A stretch of 64,000 bases of DNA from JBNKVT01 sp050299335 (GTDB taxonomy: Bacteria; Pseudomonadota; Alphaproteobacteria; Rhodobacterales; Rhodobacteraceae), in assembly GCA_050299335.1 (NCBI GenBank), contig JBNKVT010000014.1, positions 62,001 through 126,000 of the forward strand, written 5' to 3'. Position numbers and translations under genes: made by a program. The notes under the pieces are model-generated. The model did not search any database, was not told the origin of the DNA, and saw only the letters and a program-made list of their open reading frames with translations. Each line of letters starts with the position of its first letter. The stretch's first letter is position 1. Shown piece by piece: positions 59,431 through 64,000 of this stretch.

Positions 59431-59973
59431 TCACCAGTTGGTGGCTTCGCCGCGGAGGGCCTTGTCGAGGGAGGCATAAGCCCAGGTGTCGCGGCCGCCA
59501 CGGGTCTCGATTTCCTTGAGCTGGGCGCGGGCACCCACCAGATCACCCTCGGAGATCAGCGCCTGACCCATGTAGGAGCGGGCGAGGATATAGTCGGGGT
59601 CCAGCGTCAGGGCGGCCTGATAGAAACTCATTCCCAGCTCGACATTCCCGGCCTTGCGGTTGGCGAAGCCCTTGTAGTTGAGGATACGCGGATCGTTGCG
59701 GTTCTCGGCAACTTCCAGCACCTTCAGGGCGTTCTCGTACTGGCCGTCATAGGCCAGCTCGCGGGCGGCGCGGTAGATTTCGTCATCGCTCAGCATGCCC
59801 GAACGGGGGGTGACGCAGCGCTTGGTGCGGGTGTCGTAGACCTTGCCGTCGGTGCATTCCTGGGTGGTCTGGGTCTTGGCGGGGGGTGCCGAAGAGTCCG
59901 ATCCGGCGGCGAAGGCAGCGCCTGCGATGGAGAGGGCGGTGAAGCCGGTGAAGAATGCGGTTGCGAGTTTCAT
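59431..59973 (-). CDS. Secreted TPR-repeat protein
   Basis: A 180-residue exported protein: signal peptide MKLATAFFTGFTALSIAGAA, a short disulfide segment (TQECTDGKVYDTRTKRCVTP), then three TPR units (DDEIYRAARELAYDGQYENA, RILNYKGFANRKAGNVELGM, YILARSYMGQALISEGDLVG). It probably assists envelope protein assembly. It is upstream of, and in the same direction as, the ECF sigma gene, with 134 bp between them, so it may belong to that regulon. GGGACC precedes the ATG. Confidence 0.88.
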   Translation of the reverse strand: MKLATAFFTGFTALSIAGAAFAAGSDSSAPPAKTQTTQECTDGKVYDTRTKRCVTPRSGMLSDDEIYRAARELAYDGQYENALKVLEVAENRNDPRILNYKGFANRKAGNVELGMSFYQAALTLDPDYILARSYMGQALISEGDLVGARAQLKEIETRGGRDTWAYASLDKALRGEATNW

Positions 59974-60219
59974 AATACTTGGTCCCTTGGAGAGGTTCGG
60001 TTGTCAGTCCGACCGGCCCGGGGCTTGGGAGAGTGCTGCCCGTTCTGGCCTGTCATGGGGCTAACGGGGGAGAGGTGGGGTTTATTCGAGGGGAGGAGAG
60101 AAAATTTAGGGTATCTGCAAGTCGCACTGCTTTGTAGAACGGATCACGTGTTCGTCGCCAATTCTACTTGGGATATTTCTCCAACTATCCAGATTCGTAT
60201 GCGTCTGAAGGACGAATTG

Positions 60220-60549
60220 ATGGCAACTTATGAAATACGACTCATGTTCGAGTGGGGAGGTGGTTGTCTTTGGGGTATGAACGAGGCAGCAAAGGAGAAA
60301 TTTGGTTACGCGGAATTGGAACTATGCCTGCCATTGTCGGACAACACGAAGGCCGCCTTAGCGGAACTTAGCGCGCTTCATGACAAGGCTTTGAATTGGG
60401 CAGATCCGACAGGTCCAAGTCCTTGGACACACGATGATTTTACTGAATTCGAAGATCAAGTACAATCCTTGCTGCAAGACCTTCAGATTGAATTGGGTGG
60501 CTCATACTTTGTCTGGTACCAGTCGATCGGCAGCGCTTCCAGCCAATAA
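60220..60549 (+). CDS. AT-rich orphan protein
   Basis: A 109-residue soluble acidic protein: MATYEIRLMFEWGGGCLWGM, NEAAKEKFGYAELELCLPLS, LHDKALNWADPTGPSPWTHD, DFTEFEDQVQSLLQDLQIEL and a C-terminal YFVWYQSIG. AAGGA precedes ATG 60220; the longer frame to 60001 starts inside a GC-rich leader. Its composition is much more AT-rich than its neighbours, as is the surrounding 60.1-60.6 kb, which points to recent acquisition. Size and acidity resemble immunity proteins of contact-dependent toxins, but no toxin gene is next to it. It faces a convergent caspase-family gene. Confidence 0.7.
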   Translation: MATYEIRLMFEWGGGCLWGMNEAAKEKFGYAELELCLPLSDNTKAALAELSALHDKALNWADPTGPSPWTHDDFTEFEDQVQSLLQDLQIELGGSYFVWYQSIGSASSQ

Positions 60550-60635
60550 GCTTATATTTACTGTCTGACCGAGCACTGAGTTTCGGCAATATTTAAAATT
60601 TAACCCCGCAAAAGTCTAGCAAGGCGTTGCTGCCT

Positions 60636-62582
60636 CTACCGCGCAACCCGAAACCCGATATTGGCCTGGCGGCGCTGGGCGGGGATCGAGACGCGGTAGG
60701 AGGGGCGGAGGTGGTCGGTTGGGTCGTCCCAGGAGCCTCCCTTCAGGACGCGGCCCTCGCAGAGGCCGTCGGTGCGCGGCGCGCCTTGCGGGCTGGCGCC
60801 TTCGTGGGAGCCGGACCAGCAGTCTGCGGTCCATTCCCAGAGATTGCCGATCATGTGGCTGAGGCCGAAGCCGTTGGTCGGGGCGGGGGCGACGGGGACG
60901 ACGTCCGGGCCGGCATCGGTGCAGGCGGTGTTCTTCCAGCGAAAGCGCGAGGCGGCGTCGGCGGCGTTGACATGGGTGCAGGCCTCGGCCGGGTCGTCGC
61001 CCCAGGGATAGTCGGTCTCGGTGCCCGCGCGGGCGGCGTATTCGAATTCGGCTTCGCTCGGCAGCCGGTAGCCGCCGCCGCCTTCGAGATTGTTCAGCCA
61101 GAAGGTGTAGCGGGCGGCGTCGTCCCAGTTGATGCAGGAGACGGGCATGTCGTCGGTGGCGGCGTAGCCGGGGTTCTCCCATGAGGCGTTCTTGCGGAAC
61201 CTCATGCGGCCTTCGGGTGTCCAGACGAAGCAGCCCGAGGCGATGGCATAGCCGGTTTCCTCGATGAAGCGGCGGAACTCGCCGATGGTGATCTCGGATT
61301 GCGACAGCTGGAAGGGCGGCAGGGTGATGTCGGTGACGGGCTGTTCCTCCGGGCCACCGGCGCCGCTGATCGAGCCCATGCGGAAGGGGCCGCCGGGCAA
61401 GTCGATCATGTGCGGGCAGAATTCGCAGTCCTTGCCGAGGGAGAGGGCAGGGGGGGCCTGGCCCTCTGGGGGCCGCTGGGTGTCCAGCAGAGCGGCGTAA
61501 TCCTCGGCAGTGCGGCCTGTGGGTTCCTCGGGGGGTTGCGGCTCGGCCTGGAGGTCCGGTTGCAGGAGCGCCGCCTGCGGGCCGGTGGCGGGCGGGGCGG
61601 TCAGTTCTTCGAGACGCAGTTCGGCGAGGGTGGCGAAGATGCCGGTCGGGTATTGAGACAGGTAAGCCTCGCAATAGGCGGGATTGTCGCGGGTTTCGCA
61701 TTGCTGCCAGAAGACCTCTTCGACTTCGTCGGCGGCGAGGAAGGGGTTTTCCGGTGGCACGTCTGGGCCGGTGGAGCAGTCGGCGTCGAGGCAGGTTTTT
61801 CCGGCGACGCCATCTGTGTAGTAGGGCTCCTGTTCGATGGCGGCCTGGCGCGACAGGGTGAGGACCTCTTCCTGGACCTCGTTGATGACGTCTTCGAGAT
61901 AGGCGCGGGCCTGGAAGTGTTTCAGGAAGACGCGGGTGAAGACGGAGTTGGGTGAGGTGTCGTCGGGGAGCCGGTCGAGGGCGACGTTGCCCGGGGCGGC
62001 GGAGAAGACGACGAACTCGCCGCGGCTCTGGGTGACGAGGCCAAGGCCGCGGGTGACACCGACGGCACGGGTGCCGGAGGTGGCGAAGGGGTTGTTGCGG
62101 CACGAATCGAGGATGAAGACGCGGAGCTGGGCGCCCCTGTCGGCGATCTGCTGGGAGATAGTGGCGAAATTGATGGCGGTCGAGGAGAGGTAGAATTCGA
62201 GGCCGCCATCGGCGCCGTCGAGGGCCGGGATGTCGGTGGGCAGGAGGTAGAGCGTGTCGCGGCGCTCGGGGTCGAGCTGCACGCCGTGGCCGGCATAGAA
62301 GACCAGCGCGATGTCGTCCTTGCGGATGCTGGAGAGGAAGCGGGTGATGGTCTCGACCATGGTGGCGCGGTCGGCGTTGAGGGCCTCGAACACCTCGAAG
62401 CCCCGGTCGTCGCGGAGGGTCCGGGCGAAGGCGCTGGCATCGGCGGTGGCGCGTTCGAGCGGGGTGACGTGCCGGTAGGCGTCGTTGCCGATGACGAGGG
62501 CGAGCCGTTGCGGGTCCTGCGCCAGAGCGGGCAGGGCCGAGAGGCAGAAGAGGATGGCAATGCTTATGGCACGTCTGAACAT
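60636..62582 (-). CDS. Secreted caspase-family (C14) protease fused to an FGE/SUMF1-type domain
   Basis: A 648-residue exported protein. Signal peptide MFRRAISIAILFCLSALPAL. Residues 25-255 are a caspase fold with catalytic His99 in LVFYAGHGVQ and Cys161 in FILDSCRNNPF, both intact; SSTAINFATI and FVVFSAAPGNVALD fit the p20/p10 scaffold. A Pro/Glu-rich linker (about 270-385) leads to a formylglycine-generating-enzyme-like domain (DLPGGPFRMGS, EITIGEFRRFIEETGYA, PVSCINWDDAARY, YRLPSEAEFEYAARAGTETD, GNLWEWTADCW, VLKGGSW, IGFRVAR). The FGE part is probably a C-lectin-like binding or activation module. The start is ATG 62582; the target is unknown. Confidence 0.93.
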   Translation of the reverse strand: MFRRAISIAILFCLSALPALAQDPQRLALVIGNDAYRHVTPLERATADASAFARTLRDDRGFEVFEALNADRATMVETITRFLSSIRKDDIALVFYAGHGVQLDPERRDTLYLLPTDIPALDGADGGLEFYLSSTAINFATISQQIADRGAQLRVFILDSCRNNPFATSGTRAVGVTRGLGLVTQSRGEFVVFSAAPGNVALDRLPDDTSPNSVFTRVFLKHFQARAYLEDVINEVQEEVLTLSRQAAIEQEPYYTDGVAGKTCLDADCSTGPDVPPENPFLAADEVEEVFWQQCETRDNPAYCEAYLSQYPTGIFATLAELRLEELTAPPATGPQAALLQPDLQAEPQPPEEPTGRTAEDYAALLDTQRPPEGQAPPALSLGKDCEFCPHMIDLPGGPFRMGSISGAGGPEEQPVTDITLPPFQLSQSEITIGEFRRFIEETGYAIASGCFVWTPEGRMRFRKNASWENPGYAATDDMPVSCINWDDAARYTFWLNNLEGGGGYRLPSEAEFEYAARAGTETDYPWGDDPAEACTHVNAADAASRFRWKNTACTDAGPDVVPVAPAPTNGFGLSHMIGNLWEWTADCWSGSHEGASPQGAPRTDGLCEGRVLKGGSWDDPTDHLRPSYRVSIPAQRRQANIGFRVAR

Positions 62583-62880
62583 GTCTCGGGGCCCCCTTTC
62601 CTCGGCTAGATGTTTACCAGAACCCCGGTGGCCCCGGCAACGCCCCCTGCGCCGGATGAAGATGCGGCGGCGAAAGAGCGCGGTTCCGGCTGGTATCGGG
62701 AGGGGAACGCGCCGGATGGACGGATTATTCGTCCGGGGCGCCGGGCGCGTTGTTGTCCGGCAGGCGGGGCGGTATGGGATGGGGCTGGCGGGGGTCTGGA
62801 AAGAGGTGGGAAGATTGGAACGGTCACGTGAAACCCTGAAACGGACCCGAAGGACGCGCGATCCAATCTCCTACCCTTCT

Positions 62881-63110
62881 CAGTCCCAGCTAAGAAATGA
62901 GGGCCGCTCCCGACCCGGGGTGGGCGCTGCTCGGAATTCTCTGCTACATCGCTTTATGGCGCAGTCGCTTCCGAGCGGGCCGCTCTCAGCATGTGTCAGC
63001 AACGCGCCCGCCCCTCGGGTGGGTCGGGCGCGGCTCGGTGCTGGTCGCACCGTGCGGGTTCTGAGCGGCGTGGGATGGGGATTGCAGGAGTTTGGACTTG
63101 GGCGGGAGGG
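62881..63110. repeat. Dispersed structured intergenic repeat, copy B (about 230 bp)
   Basis: Counterpart of copy A (57644-57873). Shared blocks run in the same order: AATGAGGGCCGC, CTCTGCTACATCGCTTT, CAACGCGCCCGCCC, GGTGCTGGTCGCACCGTGCG and GAGCGGCGTTGGA-like (here GAGCGGCGTGGGA). The stem CGCGCCCG/CGGGCGCG is perfect here though its sequence differs from copy A. It lies in the 62583-63206 gap between the caspase gene and yebC. The remaining parts of that gap (62583-62880 and 63111-63206) show no gene or element I can support. Confidence 0.75.
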
Positions 63111-63206
63111 TTGAGGTTGGAGAGGATGGCGGGGTGTGGACCGCGTTTCCTGGTCCGAAGGGTCCCGGTCCGATTGGCGGGACCCGGGCGCAGGCGGCAA
63201 AGGACC

Positions 63207-63947
63207 TCAGAGCTGCGCCATCACCTCGTCGGAAATGTCGAAATTGGCGGTGACGGTCTGCACGTCGTCATCGTCCTCCAAAGCCTCGATCAGCCGCATC
63301 AGCTTCTGCGCGCCTTCCAGATCCAGCGCCGTGGTCGTCTGCGGCTTCCAGATCAGCTTGGTGGTCTCGCTTTCGCCGAGTGCTGCCTCCAGCGCATTGG
63401 ATACCTCGTTCAGATCATTGAAATCGCAATAGATTTCATGAGCGTCTTCCGAGCTTTCCACATCCTCTGCCCCGGCCTCGATCGCGGCCTCAAGCACCGT
63501 GTCGGCATCGCCCGCATCGGCGGGATAGACCACCAGCCCCTTGCGGTCGAACATGAAGGACACAGCCCCGGTCTCGGCCAGATTGCCGCCCGACTTGGTG
63601 AAGATCGAGCGCACGTTCGAGGCGGTCCGGTTGCGGTTGTCGGTCATCGCCTCGACGATCACCGCCACGCCCTCGGGCCCGTAGCCCTCATAGCGGATCT
63701 CGTCGTAATTCTCGGCGTCGCCGCCCAATGCCTTCTTGATCGCCCGTTCGATCACATCCTTGGGCACCGAGCTCGATTTCGCCTCCTTGACCGCCAGGCG
63801 CAGGCGCGGGTTCTTGTCCGGGTCGGGGTCGCCCATCTTGGCGGCCACGGTGATCTCCTTGGCGAGCTTGGAGAACAGTTTCGAACGCGCCGCATCCTGC
63901 CGCCCCTTGCGGTGCTGGATATTCGCCCATTTTGAGTGGCCTGCCAT
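63207..63947 (-). CDS. yebC: YebC/PmpR family DNA-binding regulatory protein
   Basis: A 246-residue protein of normal length, starting MAGHSKWANIQHRKGRQDAA. Three-domain family marks: RSKLFSKLAKEITVAAKMGD, NPRLRLAVKEAKSSSVPKDV, YEGYGPEGVAVIVEAMTDNR, NRTASNVRSIFTKSGGNLAE and FMFDRKGLVVYP, with the acidic C-terminal IEALEDDDDVQTVTANFDIS. It acts as a transcriptional regulator in some bacteria and, in recent work, as a factor relieving ribosome stalling at proline runs. It is last in the window; 53 bp of upstream sequence remain, with no promoter that I can identify. Confidence 0.97.
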   Translation of the reverse strand: MAGHSKWANIQHRKGRQDAARSKLFSKLAKEITVAAKMGDPDPDKNPRLRLAVKEAKSSSVPKDVIERAIKKALGGDAENYDEIRYEGYGPEGVAVIVEAMTDNRNRTASNVRSIFTKSGGNLAETGAVSFMFDRKGLVVYPADAGDADTVLEAAIEAGAEDVESSEDAHEIYCDFNDLNEVSNALEAALGESETTKLIWKPQTTTALDLEGAQKLMRLIEALEDDDDVQTVTANFDISDEVMAQL

Positions 63948-64000
63948 CTGATCCTCTTCTGGCGTCTGTCCTGGAAATCAGCCTGGCTTATAGGCGAGGC

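Overview
This window is GC-rich alphaproteobacterial chromosome, most likely from the Rhodobacteraceae. The NDUFA12 - MlaD - DUF2155 - Aat neighbourhood, an Mrp/Pha antiporter with fused A and B subunits, a urea ABC transporter and a PccA carboxylase all fit that family. The strands alternate in short operons. I see no rRNA, tRNA, CRISPR array or intact insertion sequence.

Layout. 1-2.6 kb: a PQQ-type sugar dehydrogenase (cut by the left edge) faces a fused two-module iron-type ABC permease. 2.7-8.6 kb: a small conserved protein, an HpcH/HpaI aldolase, then clpP and clpX separated by a soluble globin-coupled chemoreceptor. 8.6-10.9 kb: a palindromic element, then NDUFA12, mlaD, a DUF2155 gene and convergent aat. 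10.9-18.8 kb: mostly minus strand, with a P-loop protein, two DMT transporters, a FadL-like porin, ppa, denD, an FMN reductase with a divergent HxlR regulator, and an SDR dehydrogenase. 19.0-25.0 kb: the complete mrp/pha cation antiporter operon. 25.0-28.7 kb: an FMN-binding pyridoxamine-oxidase-like protein, an outer-membrane barrel and a ThuA / Gfo-Idh-MocA sugar pair. 29.1-34.9 kb: urtABCDE, with an unlisted 50-codon ORF coupled between urtD and urtE. 35.0-42.6 kb: a bacterial alpha-2-macroglobulin overlapping pbpC, a periplasmic defence and cell-wall repair pair. 42.7-49.5 kb: a branched-chain amino-acid-type ABC operon interrupted by three small secreted-protein genes, two of which are paralogues. 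49.5-54.5 kb: an accessory stretch with a TetR regulator, a CPBP membrane protease, a serine hydrolase, a 3' remnant of guaA, and an arsC-aquaporin pair without arsR. 54.5-64 kb: two small genes and pccA, an ECF sigma / anti-sigma pair, a TPR protein, an AT-richer orphan, a secreted caspase-FGE fusion, and yebC at the right edge.

Themes. Transport and nitrogen or carbon scavenging dominate: urea, amino acids, DMT exporters, iron, cation/proton antiport. Many genes overlap by 4 bp (ATGA), so translational coupling is common. Hairpins without a U-tract follow the binding-protein gene in both the urt and liv operons, consistent with keeping binding-protein mRNA in excess.

The most unusual signals are: (i) a 16-bp palindrome present twice, each followed at identical spacing by the same AT-rich boxes (25021 and 49458); (ii) a diverged, structured repeat of about 230 bp in two intergenic gaps (57644 and 62881); (iii) the guaA 3' remnant; (iv) the heme-globin chemoreceptor between clpP and clpX; (v) secreted CX5CX5C proteins inside a liv operon; (vi) the caspase-FGE fusion. 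All assignments come from reading the sequence; no database search was run.
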